Source: Geothrix paludis (GTDB lineage Bacteria; Acidobacteriota; Holophagae; Holophagales; Holophagaceae). From it: DNA of 64,000 nucleotides. Positions 33,496 to 41,168 of this stretch are shown piece after piece. A program made the translations under genes and the position numbers. Positions within the stretch are counted from its first letter, which is position 1. Each line of letters opens with the position of its first letter. Where the stretch lies: the NCBI RefSeq assembly GCF_022808815.1, contig NZ_JAKZLC010000002.1, forward strand, positions 372,001 to 436,000, in the 5' to 3' direction. The notes under the pieces were generated by a model, which saw only the letters and a list, made by a program, of their open reading frames with translations, had not been told where the DNA came from and did not search any database.

Positions 33496-36400
33496 GCCGA
33501 CCACTCCCCACCACCGCTCCCTGATCCGCCGCTGGTTCGACTGGATGCTCCCGCGCAAGGGGTGGGTGTTCGCGCTGGCCCTCGTGTGGGGCGTCGCCGG
33601 GCTCGCCAGCTTCGCGACGTTGAAGCGCGACCTCTTCCCGGATCTCACCCTCCCCAGCCTCAACCTCCTCATCCAGAGCCCGGGACGGGCCGCCACGGAG
33701 CTGGAGCTGACCGTGGCCCAGCCGGTGGAGCAGGCCATCGGGGGGCTTCCGGGCGTCAAGCGCGTCGTGAGCACCGTGCAGGCCGAAGTCGTCCAGGTCG
33801 TGGTCTCCTTCGAAGGGGACACCGACCCCTGGAGGGCCCGGCAGCTCGTGGCCGAACGCCTCGCGGGCATCATCGGCAACTTCCCGGAGGGAACCCGGGC
33901 CCCGCTCGTCTCCAGTGCCGCCGGGCGCCTCCAGGAGATCATGGAGATCGTGCTGGAAGGCCCCGCCACGGACCCCATGAAGCTGCGGGACCACACGGAG
34001 AAGGTGATCATCCCCCGGCTTCAGGCCGTCCCCGGCGTCGCCCGCGTCGAGCGCCTGGGCGGCGAGGAGCGCCAGCTCCAGGTCATCGTCCAACCCGAAC
34101 GGATGCGTCTCCAGGGCGTGAGCCTCACCCAGATCCTCGAAGCCATGGACGGCACCCACCAGGACAGCGCCGCCGGCGTGATGGAGATCCAGGACAAGGG
34201 TTGGTTCATCACCGTGGGCAGCCTCGCGGCCCAGCCCGAGGCTGTGAAGAAGCTCCGCTTGAAAACACCCCGGGGGACGATCCTTCTGGGCGATGTCGCT
34301 GAAGTCCGTGAAGGCGCTGGCTTCCGGCGCGGGCTCGCTCGTCACCAGGGCCACGAGGACGTGAGCCTTCGGGTGGTTCGCCAGCCCACGGCGGAAACCC
34401 TGGCGGTCTCGCGTGAGACACGGAAGGCCCTGGATGAACTGCGCCAGAGCCTTCCCGAAGGCATGGACCTGACCTTGATGTACGACCAGGGAAGGCTCGT
34501 CACCCACGCCCTGAACGGCGTGACGCTGGCGCTCCTGCTCGGTGGGCTCTTCGTGGCCCTGGTGCTCGTGCTCCTCCTGGGGAACTTCCGGGCGGCCCTC
34601 ATCGTCATCGCCGTGCTACCCCTGGCCACCCTTGGAGCGGCGATCCCCCTGAACGCCGCAGGCATGGGCCTCAACGCCATGACCCTGGGTGGCCTCGCCA
34701 TCGCCGTGGGCCTGCTGGTGGATGCCGCCGTGATCATGGTGGAGAACCTCGCGCATCGCCTCCATGAGCATCGGGATCACATCGAACCTCGCAGGGTGGC
34801 CCTTACCCGGGCTGCCGCTGAAGTGGGGATTCCCGTCCTCACGGCGGTGCTGGTCATCCTCGCCGTCTTCATCCCGTTGCTGGCCATCGGGGGACTCGCG
34901 GGCAGGCTCTATGCGCCGCTGGCCATCGCTATCGCCGCAGCTATGACCCTCAGTCTGGTCTTGAGCTTCACCCTGGTGCCCGCCCTCGTGGAGCGGTTCC
35001 TTCCGCCCGGCGCTCAGCTTGAGGAGCCCCGTCTGGTGGTGACCCTGAAGCGCGTCTACCGCCCGGGCCTCGCATGGGCCATGGGCCATGGCCCCATCGT
35101 GCGGGTGCTGGCCCTGGGGCTGACCATCCCGAGCCTCTGGCTGGCCCTGCACCTGGGAAGCAACTTCCTGCCCAACCTGGATGAAGGGGCCCTCCTCCTC
35201 AACAGCATCCTGCCGGCGGAAACGAGCCTCGCTGCCGTCGACGAAGCCAACTTCCAGCTCGAACAGAAGCTGGTGAAGCTCCCCGGTGTGTCGTCCGTCT
35301 ATCGCCGGACCGGGCGCTCCGAGCTGACTGAGGACCCCATGCCCCACACGATCTCCGACGTGCTGGTGGTGCTGGATGGCACCAAGCGAACTCCCGAAGT
35401 GCAGAAGGAGGTCGCTGAAATCTCCGAGGAACTGCCCTACCCGGTGGAGCTGACCACGCCCATGCAGATGCGCATCGCCGAAGGTATCGGCGGCACGCCA
35501 GCAGACATCCAGGTGAAGCTCTTCCACCCGGACCTAGGGGTTCTTCAGACCCAGCTCTCCAGCATCCAGGAAGCCTTGGCCAAGGTACCGGGCGTGGCAT
35601 CCGTTACACCCGAGGGCGCCGGATCCCTGCCGAAGTGGACCGTGGTGCCGGACGAAGACGCCCTCCGGCGTCTCGATGTCCCACGGCCCCTGATCGTGAA
35701 GACCTTGAAGACCGCCCTGCAGGGCCTCGACACCACGCCCCGCTTCGACGGCCCCCAGCGGATCGAACGGATCGTCCGTTTCCCAGACGATGGCCGCACC
35801 AGCCCCGAGACCCTCAAGCGCCTGCCCCTGGTCCTCGAGGATGGCCGTGTGGTGGAGCTGGGCCAGGTCGCCCGCTTCGAGGAGGCCAGCACGCCCAGCC
35901 TGATCCGCCGCGAGGCGGCCCAGCGGCGCCTGGCCCTGAACGTCCGTACCTCGGGCGACCTCGGTGGCACGGCGGATCGCCTGGAGAAGGCCCTGAAGAG
36001 CATCACGTTGCCCAAAGGTACCGTCGTGAAGCTGGGTGGCAAAATCGAGGAGGCCCGCGAGACCCAGAAGCGGCTGCTGGTGGCCATCGGGGCCGCCCTG
36101 GCCCTCGCGGTGGGTCTGCTCTACCTGGCTCTGGGGCGCTGGCGCGAGGTCATGGTCGTCGTGCTGACCCTGCCAGACGCCTTCGCCGGGGGGCTCTTCG
36201 CGCTCTGGCTCGCGGGGGAGACCTGGAACATCAGTTCCATCGTGGGGATGATTGGGCTCTTCGGTGTGGCCGTGCAGAACAGCCTCGTCCTAATCTCCCA
36301 GGCCAAGCATTTGATGGCCGCCGGGATGCCCTTCCACGAGGCACTGAAGGAAGCCAGCCTGGGTCGCGTGCGCCCCAAGCTCATGACTGCTGGGAGCGCC

Positions 36401-36574
36401 ATCCTCGGCCTCATGCCGATGCTGCTCGGCATCGGCGGCAGCGAACTGGAGCGCCCCCTGGCCATCGTCATGGTGGGCGGCCTCATCACCAGCACCCTGT
36501 TCACCCTTTTGGCCCTCCCAAGCTTCTATGCCTGGGTGGGAAAACCGAAGGAGATGGAGCATGAGCACATCTAA
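33485..36574 (+). CDS. czcA: Heavy-metal RND efflux pump, CzcA-like
   Basis: A 1029-residue RND transporter. The N-terminus 'VFALALVWGVAGLASFATLKRDLFPDLTLPSLNLLIQSPG', the TM4 block 'GLAIAVGLLVDAAVIMVENLAHRLHEH', 'LGSNFLPNLDEGALLLNSILP' and the C-terminal 'GMIGLFGVAVQNSLVLISQAKHLM' are those of the heavy-metal RND class. The TM4 motif (VDAAVIMVEN) differs from that of the CusA copy, in keeping with a divalent cation substrate; the assignment to Zn/Cd/Co comes mainly from context (ArsR, CzcB type, adjacent cadA remnant). Its stop overlaps the start of the ATPase remnant by 14 bases. Confidence 0.88.
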   Translation: MTTEPTTPHHRSLIRRWFDWMLPRKGWVFALALVWGVAGLASFATLKRDLFPDLTLPSLNLLIQSPGRAATELELTVAQPVEQAIGGLPGVKRVVSTVQAEVVQVVVSFEGDTDPWRARQLVAERLAGIIGNFPEGTRAPLVSSAAGRLQEIMEIVLEGPATDPMKLRDHTEKVIIPRLQAVPGVARVERLGGEERQLQVIVQPERMRLQGVSLTQILEAMDGTHQDSAAGVMEIQDKGWFITVGSLAAQPEAVKKLRLKTPRGTILLGDVAEVREGAGFRRGLARHQGHEDVSLRVVRQPTAETLAVSRETRKALDELRQSLPEGMDLTLMYDQGRLVTHALNGVTLALLLGGLFVALVLVLLLGNFRAALIVIAVLPLATLGAAIPLNAAGMGLNAMTLGGLAIAVGLLVDAAVIMVENLAHRLHEHRDHIEPRRVALTRAAAEVGIPVLTAVLVILAVFIPLLAIGGLAGRLYAPLAIAIAAAMTLSLVLSFTLVPALVERFLPPGAQLEEPRLVVTLKRVYRPGLAWAMGHGPIVRVLALGLTIPSLWLALHLGSNFLPNLDEGALLLNSILPAETSLAAVDEANFQLEQKLVKLPGVSSVYRRTGRSELTEDPMPHTISDVLVVLDGTKRTPEVQKEVAEISEELPYPVELTTPMQMRIAEGIGGTPADIQVKLFHPDLGVLQTQLSSIQEALAKVPGVASVTPEGAGSLPKWTVVPDEDALRRLDVPRPLIVKTLKTALQGLDTTPRFDGPQRIERIVRFPDDGRTSPETLKRLPLVLEDGRVVELGQVARFEEASTPSLIRREAAQRRLALNVRTSGDLGGTADRLEKALKSITLPKGTVVKLGGKIEEARETQKRLLVAIGAALALAVGLLYLALGRWREVMVVVLTLPDAFAGGLFALWLAGETWNISSIVGMIGLFGVAVQNSLVLISQAKHLMAAGMPFHEALKEASLGRVRPKLMTAGSAILGLMPMLLGIGGSELERPLAIVMVGGLITSTLFTLLALPSFYAWVGKPKEMEHEHI

Positions 36575-37076
36575 ACGAGCCTTCAAGATCCACGGCATGG
36601 ACTGCGCCGAGGAGATCGCCCTTCTCAAGCGTGAGGTGGGCCCGGCGGTTGGAGGAGAGGGCCGCCTCTCCCTTGACCTTCTAAACGGAATAATGATTGT
36701 CGAGGAGGGGGCTTCGGCCTCCTCCGAGGCAATCATCCAAGCTATTCCCCGTACAGGCATGAAGGCTGAATCCTGGACCGACGGGAGGCCCCCCGAAGGG
36801 AAATCGCGCCGTCAATGGGTTCAATTAGCCCTCATGGTGGCGAGTGGTGCCCTCACTGCCCTGGCCTTCGGTCTACACGCCTGGTAGGCAGGTGGGTTCA
36901 TTGGGGCCCTTGGTTCTGAAGGATTCGGCCAAGCCCATGCCGTGCCCTGGCTATCGAAGATCATTTACTTATTCGGCATTACCTCGGCTTGTTGGTTCAT
37001 CGCCCCCAAGGCGTGGCTTTCAGCCAGACGCTTCCGTCTGGATATGAATCTTCTGGAGATCGTAGCCGTCGCCGGG
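36561..37076 (+). pseudogene. Decayed CadA/ZntA-type P-type ATPase (N-terminal remnant)
   Basis: The frame from ATG 36561 gives an HMA domain with GMDCAEEIALLKREVGP, exactly the form seen in Zn/Cd ATPases, then the first membrane region. It hits TAG at 36885-36887 but continues in the same frame with more homologous membrane sequence (WLSKIIYLFG..., APKAWLSARRFRLDMNLLEIVAVAG). After about 37076 the similarity stops, well before the CPC, DKTG and hinge motifs. So both a nonsense codon and loss of some 500 residues have destroyed the gene. It had been the last gene of the czc-type operon. The abrupt junction may mark a deletion or insertion boundary of the adjacent mobile element. Confidence 0.82.
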
Positions 37077-37258
37077 AAGGTCTCTGCCGATTCTCCCGGC
37101 TCGATTTCGGGTCGGGATCGGCTTCGTTCCCCTGGTCACGCGAACCCAACTGTTGGGCTGGATCACGTCGAATGTCGTAGCAATTGAGCCGCTGGTAAAT
37201 CCCTACCCGGGTCAATGACGCCTGCCTATTCCCTCCCTTAGTCAACCAAGCGACCCCG

Positions 37259-38017
37259 CTAAATGGAAATCAAAGTGAGCACCGTCCCATCTGGGAGTTT
37301 GACCGACTGGGTTTCAACTTCCAGTCGGGAAACACCTCGACTTGAAATCCAATAATTTGCCGGTTCAACCTTTACTTCCGATAACCCTGATGCTCCGCCG
37401 AAAGCCATCCGGAAGCCATCGGTTTCAGGGTGGAGTCCAGAAGCCAGAAAGTACTCCGAAGGGAATCGGATACTTCGTTGGAACCAAACCAACCTCGTCT
37501 GGTTATGGCAGACGAGGCATGCGCTTTCATTGGTCCTCCTGATCAACCTGATCGCGGCAGCCGTCAGGCTTGTACTGAAATCAGCGCCAAGCAGGGAGGC
37601 CGTGCCCAAGGTCACTGTCCGACCTTTCATCCAAGGATCGACCAGATAATTTGGCAATAGCAACTGGCTTCCAAACTCATTGGCTTTCTTCTCTACAAGC
37701 TTGGCCTCGAAGTCCTGAGGTCCGATGTCCTCTTTTGCACACAGGAATGCTCCCGTCTCCCGATCGTTGATCCAGTGGGCCAGCTCGTGGGCGAGTGAGA
37801 ACCGCTGGCGTCCATCGTTGCTATCGGAGTTGATGCTGATGACGGCGTGATTTCCCCGGGCGACCAGTCGGGCTTCACTTCCCCCTAGGCGCCGGTAAAT
37901 AACCTTTGCTCCTTTGTCGAAGGCAATTGCCTCCAAATCAATGTGTGCCGGTCGCCTGACCCCGTAGTCCCATAGCAGCCGTTCTGCTGGCGACAACCGC
38001 TTCAGATCAACGCTCAT
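37259..38017 (-). CDS. ImmA/IrrE-family metallo-endopeptidase
   Basis: A 252-residue protein with the gluzincin motif HELAHW (His77, Glu78, His81) in 'QRFSLAHELAHWINDRETGAFLC' and a third ligand Glu114 in EKKANEFGSQLLLP, the recognised set of ImmA/IrrE proteases. These enzymes usually cleave a transcription factor to switch on a defence or mobile-element response. The C-terminal 90 residues form a separate, unrecognised domain. ATG 38017 overlaps the previous gene by 11 bases. It is the last gene of a three-gene operon with a sigma-like protein, facing the ubiquitin-like operon; cleavage of that sigma-like protein or the 138-residue protein is a reasonable hypothesis. Confidence 0.88.
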   Translation of the reverse strand: MSVDLKRLSPAERLLWDYGVRRPAHIDLEAIAFDKGAKVIYRRLGGSEARLVARGNHAVISINSDSNDGRQRFSLAHELAHWINDRETGAFLCAKEDIGPQDFEAKLVEKKANEFGSQLLLPNYLVDPWMKGRTVTLGTASLLGADFSTSLTAAAIRLIRRTNESACLVCHNQTRLVWFQRSIRFPSEYFLASGLHPETDGFRMAFGGASGLSEVKVEPANYWISSRGVSRLEVETQSVKLPDGTVLTLISI

Positions 38018-38423
38018 GGTCGCCAGTTTTGATCTCGCCAAGGGCAACCAGGTCGTCATAGAGGCTCAACCAGTCGTCATCGGGCTGATTTTTGCCCTCC
38101 CGATAGGCCAAGCCGAGGGCCGGGTTGCGGGCGAATGCAGTCTGAATGATCTGCTTGATCTGGCCCAAGGTAGGTCGGGCGACCGGGGCGACATGGGCGC
38201 GAGCCTGTGCTTCCATCTGTTCTCTGGCCTGAACCAGCCGCTGCCGGTGGACCGAGGCGGCGGCACCTCTCATGACAGCCCTCATGTGTGCCGCAATCGC
38301 ACCAAGGTCCTCACCAGCCTCAAGGGCTTCCTGCCGCAACTGTAAATCCGTGGTCTTCGCCAGATCCTCCAGGGCGGCATCCCGAAGGGCTGCAATCTCC
38401 TTGCGAGCCTTCGATTGGTTCAT
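38007..38423 (-). CDS. Hypothetical helical protein between sigma-like and ImmA/IrrE genes
   Basis: A 138-residue, mostly helical, charged protein: 'KARKEIAALRDAALEDLAKTTDLQLRQEALEAGEDLGAIAAHMRAVMRGAA' then 'PTLGQIKQIIQTAFARNPALGLAYREGKNQPDDDWLSLYDDLVALG'. It has no signal or membrane helix. Its ATG overlaps the stop of the sigma-like gene (ATGA), so it is co-translated. Its position between a sigma-like protein and a protease suggests an anti-sigma or adaptor role, a hypothesis only. No family recognised. Confidence 0.68.
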   Translation of the reverse strand: MNQSKARKEIAALRDAALEDLAKTTDLQLRQEALEAGEDLGAIAAHMRAVMRGAAASVHRQRLVQAREQMEAQARAHVAPVARPTLGQIKQIIQTAFARNPALGLAYREGKNQPDDDWLSLYDDLVALGEIKTGDHER

Positions 38424-39034
38424 GATGGCCTCTTCTCAGAGAAGATTTTTGCCACTCCACGGCGGAATCGCCGTCTGGCCGTGTCGTACTGAGTTTGGGA
38501 TATGCCGCCCATGTCCATGATGTCAGCGGGAGGCAGTTCATCTTTAATCCCCAGGATGACCCAGGTCACTTGGAGGTCTTCAGCGAAAAAAGCCTCAATC
38601 TTGTCGGCATCGACCTTGGCGCGAGTCTGCCATTCCGAGCTGGCCTCTACTTCGATCATATTGGCGAGGGCGTCTGGGTGGCGTTGGTCCAACCTTCCCA
38701 GAACTTCGTCGACACTCATGCCATCGGGTACGAGGGCTTCCAACTGCTTGGTCCGAGACTGCTGAAGCGAGTTGCGAGAGTCACTCCCTAGTCCTTTCAT
38801 GGTCTGAATCATGTAGGCGATGAAGGGCACGGACTTTGGCCAATGGCGATCCCCACCCAGGGTGCGGCAGATCGCCTCGTTAACGATTTCATCGGGGTCA
38901 CTGTAATCACTTCCCAGTAGGCAGAACGAAGCCGCTTTCCTGAGCCGATACATATCCTCGGCCGAAAGGGCCTCGATGGCTTGGTCGACCTCTTCCCGTG
39001 ACGCCAGGCGGTCCAGTGATTCACCACCCTTCAA
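38420..39034 (-). CDS. Sigma-70-like regulator divergent to the ubiquitin-like operon
   Basis: A 204-residue protein with a sigma region-2-like segment ('MYRLRKAASFCLLGSDYSDPDEIVNEAICRTLGGDRHWPKSVPFIAYMIQTMKGLGSDSRNS') and a C-terminal region-4-like helix-turn-helix ('PPADIMDMGGISQTQYDTARRRFRRGVAKIFSEK'). TTG 39034 is taken as the start because GGAGGAGG lies six bases upstream; the frame also runs further up, antisense to the ubiquitin-like gene, which is not credible coding. It faces the Ubl-E1-DUF6527 operon across a shared promoter region, and its own upstream copy of the promoter-like box is identical to theirs. It is therefore a candidate dedicated activator. Confidence 0.75.
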   Translation of the reverse strand: MKGGESLDRLASREEVDQAIEALSAEDMYRLRKAASFCLLGSDYSDPDEIVNEAICRTLGGDRHWPKSVPFIAYMIQTMKGLGSDSRNSLQQSRTKQLEALVPDGMSVDEVLGRLDQRHPDALANMIEVEASSEWQTRAKVDADKIEAFFAEDLQVTWVILGIKDELPPADIMDMGGISQTQYDTARRRFRRGVAKIFSEKRPS

Positions 39035-39051
39035 TACGTTCCTCCTCCCAC

Positions 39052-39127
39052 CTATGTATGCGGAGATTATCCCTGAACCGGACAGGTTAGGGGCCGTCCG
39101 GATTTCTCGGCAGCTCCGCATACATAG
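39052..39127. promoter_or_regulatory. Twin divergent promoter-like elements with shared centre
   Basis: Two perfect inverted repeats share one centre (39089.5): the outer arms CTATGTATGCGGAG (39052-39065) and its complement CTCCGCATACATAG (39114-39127), and the inner arms CCGGAC (39078-39083) and GTCCGG (39096-39101). Read outward, both directions give GTCCGG, 12 bases, then CTCCGCATACATAG, right before the sigma-like gene on one side and the ubiquitin-like gene on the other. The spacing suits a -35/-10 pair. The 12-base spacers themselves are not symmetrical, so the match is limited to the boxes, as expected for selected promoter elements. Confidence 0.75.
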
Positions 39128-39178
39128 TTGATGGCAGTCACATTGGCTCCCACTCCACCCTTTTTCATGGAGAATTCC

Positions 39179-39448
39179 GTGTCCGACGAGCATTCCGACC
39201 AGATTTCTGGTCACAGCAATACCTTCAAGATCATCGTCAATGGCCGTCCCCGCGAGGTGACCGACCATAAACTGACCTACCAGCAGGTCGTCGACCTGGC
39301 ATTTCCGGGCGACCAGCCCGATCCGAACATGGTCTATACCGTGGCCTACGCGAACCCTCACGGGAAGGATGGGACGTTGGTCGATGGCCAGGACGTGCCG
39401 GTGAAGGATGGGATGATTTTCAATGTCACCAAAACCAACCGTTCTTAA
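39179..39448 (+). CDS. Ubiquitin-like protein, single multiubiquitin-family domain
   Basis: An 89-residue protein with one beta-grasp domain of the prokaryotic multiubiquitin family: 'NTFKIIVNGRPREVTDHKLTYQQVVDLAFPGDQPDPNMVYTVAYANPHGKDGTLVDGQDVPVKDGMIFNVTKTNRS'. It carries a single domain, not a tandem. The C-terminus has no glycine pair (it ends TKTNRS), so if it is conjugated it needs an unusual route or processing. GTG 39179 is preferred (GGAG at the right distance), with ATG 39167 and 39131 as alternatives. The gene overlaps the E1-like gene by 26 bases. Known members of this family sit in predicted bacterial ubiquitin-like conjugation operons. Confidence 0.88.
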   Translation: MSDEHSDQISGHSNTFKIIVNGRPREVTDHKLTYQQVVDLAFPGDQPDPNMVYTVAYANPHGKDGTLVDGQDVPVKDGMIFNVTKTNRS

Positions 39449-40625
39449 TCCCGACCTCAAGCGCCTGCTCGATGACGGCTACGAGATTGACCTCCCCGGG
39501 AACGGGTACTTGGTCGTCCATTCCGTCCCCTACGTCACGGCTCAGCGCACAGTGGCTTATGGGAAAGTCATTACCGACCTCACCGAGAATCTCGGGGAGC
39601 TGCTCCCTCCCCGAGATCATCAGGTGTGGTTCTGCGGAGAATTCCCCTGCCGACAGGATGGAACTCCCATAGAGGGGATTCGACATTCTTCTGCTGCACA
39701 GGCCCTATGGGAGGGATTCCAAGTCCAGCACAGATTCTCCAATAAGCCCCCCACTGGCAACTTCCCGGATTACTACTCGAAGATGGTTAGCTACATCACG
39801 ATCATCTCGAACGAAGCCCGCGCGATTGACCCCAATATCAAACCATGCACCTTCAAAGTAGTTCCGCCGGTTCAAGAGGACTCGGTGTTCAGGTACCACG
39901 ATTCTGCCTCCAGCCGCGCTGACATCCTCGCAGTCTCGGCCAAGCTGGCCATGAAGAAAATCGCAATTGTCGGCCTGGGCGGTACTGGATCCTACCTGTT
40001 GGACTTCACTGCCAAGACTCCGGTCCAGGAAATCCACCTGTTCGATGGCGATGCCTTTCTTCAGCACAACGCCTTCCGGGCTCCTGGGGCGGCCTCAGAG
40101 GCGATCCTCGGGCAGAAGCTGCCAAAAGTTGATTACTACGCCCAGGTCTACGATGCGATGCGCCGGGGGATAGTGCCGCACGCCGATTACCTGACGGACG
40201 ACAACATCGAGGCCATAGTCGGTTTCGACTTCGTCTTCATCTGTGTGGATAAGGGGCCAGTGCGAAGACTGATCAGCGACTTCCTGCACGAGCACGAAAT
40301 TCCGTTCATTGATGTTGGCATGGATCTACAGATGGTCCCAGAAGAGACAGCCCTTTTCGGCACATGCCGGGTCACCCTGAGCACCACGACTAAGCACGAT
40401 CATTTCGCAAAGAACGTGGACATGCATGACGACAGGGCGGACGACCTCTACCGGAAGAATATCCAGGTCGCGGATATGAATGCCCTCAACGCGGCCTTGG
40501 CAGTCATTAGGTGGAAGCAAATCTGCGGTTTCTACCAGGACCCACTCCAGGTGCATCACATGACCTACTCGATCAACTCGCAGTCCCTGACGAGGGCCGA
40601 AATGACTGGAGCGCCGGAGGAATGA
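39423..40625 (+). CDS. E1-like activating enzyme: DUF6791 domain plus ThiF domain
   Basis: A 400-residue protein. Residues about 8-165 match the DUF6791 pattern ('YLVVHSVPYVTAQRTVAYGKVI', 'HQVWFCGEFPCRQDGTPI', 'FPDYYSKMVSYITIIS', 'VFRYHDSASSRADI'). Residues about 175-380 are a ThiF/E1-type adenylation domain: the nucleotide loop IAIVGLGGTGSYLLD (184-190), acidic Asp208/Asp210 in HLFDGDAF, and Arg219 in HNAFRAPGA. Candidate catalytic cysteines are Cys274, Cys315 and Cys368; none sits in a proven position. It would activate the ubiquitin-like protein encoded upstream with ATP. No separate E2 gene is present, so the N-terminal domain or the DUF6527 protein may take over transfer. Its stop overlaps the next start. 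Confidence 0.9.
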   Translation: MSPKPTVLNPDLKRLLDDGYEIDLPGNGYLVVHSVPYVTAQRTVAYGKVITDLTENLGELLPPRDHQVWFCGEFPCRQDGTPIEGIRHSSAAQALWEGFQVQHRFSNKPPTGNFPDYYSKMVSYITIISNEARAIDPNIKPCTFKVVPPVQEDSVFRYHDSASSRADILAVSAKLAMKKIAIVGLGGTGSYLLDFTAKTPVQEIHLFDGDAFLQHNAFRAPGAASEAILGQKLPKVDYYAQVYDAMRRGIVPHADYLTDDNIEAIVGFDFVFICVDKGPVRRLISDFLHEHEIPFIDVGMDLQMVPEETALFGTCRVTLSTTTKHDHFAKNVDMHDDRADDLYRKNIQVADMNALNAALAVIRWKQICGFYQDPLQVHHMTYSINSQSLTRAEMTGAPEE

Positions 40626-41074
40626 AGCAACAGGCGGTCAGGCCGGAATTCGTTAAGGTCATCCCAGAGCGGCTGGAAGATGGCGTTCTATACATCTGCG
40701 AACAGTACCGCACCGTCGCCCACAACTGCTGCTGCGGTTGTGGCCAGGAGGTCATCACTCCGCTCGGTCCCGCCGACTGGTCCTTGCGACGGGAGGGTGA
40801 CAATGTGACCCTCCACCCCTCAATCGGAAACTGGGGGTTCCCATGCCGATCCCATTACTTCATTCGGCGAAACCAGGTTGTTTGGTTAAAATCCATGACC
40901 AGATCAGAGGTGGAACGAGTTCGGCGGAGGGACCGGAGGGACAAGGCCGCCTACATAAAGGAGGTCAATCGTATGAAGGAGGAGGCCCCCCCTGGCTCGA
41001 AGGCCCGGGGGGAGATGGAAAGAAAGCCCTCTGCCTTCATGCGCCTCCTGCGAGCATTCTTCTTGGGGCAATGA
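40622..41074 (+). CDS. DUF6527-family Cys/His-rich protein of the ubiquitin-like operon
   Basis: A 150-residue protein of the DUF6527 type: 'VIPERLEDGVLYICEQYRTVAHNCCCGCGQEVITPLGPADWSLRREGDNVTLHPSIGNWGFPCRSHYFIRRNQVVWL'. His34, Cys36-38, Cys40, Cys75 and His78 form a likely zinc site of treble-clef character; the C-terminal part is a basic helix (SEVERVRRRDRRDKAAYIKEVNRMK). The family often accompanies DUF6791/ThiF and multiubiquitin genes. By its zinc site it could act as a ligase-like or substrate-selecting factor, an inference. ATG 40622 overlaps the E1 stop by four bases. Confidence 0.85.
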   Translation: MKQQAVRPEFVKVIPERLEDGVLYICEQYRTVAHNCCCGCGQEVITPLGPADWSLRREGDNVTLHPSIGNWGFPCRSHYFIRRNQVVWLKSMTRSEVERVRRRDRRDKAAYIKEVNRMKEEAPPGSKARGEMERKPSAFMRLLRAFFLGQ

Positions 41075-41097
41075 CGCTACGCTCTAAAGACATCAGT

Positions 41098-41125
41098 CTA
41101 CGGCCCCAGCATGCTGGGGCCGTAG
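41098..41125. terminator. Perfect 28-base palindrome, probable bidirectional terminator
   Basis: CTACGGCCCCAGCA is followed directly by its exact complement. It lies between the DUF6527 gene (plus) and a convergent minus-strand gene, the usual place for a shared terminator, although no long T run follows on either side. Confidence 0.6.
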
Positions 41126-41168
41126 AATTCCTGAACATGGCGCATCACCAATCGTCCAGAGCCACCAC

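Noticed and set aside
38420-39460. Longer form of the sigma-like protein starting near 39460
   Set aside because: The extra N-terminal part would be antisense to the ubiquitin-like gene and cross the promoter region; the TTG at 39034 with GGAGGAGG is far better.
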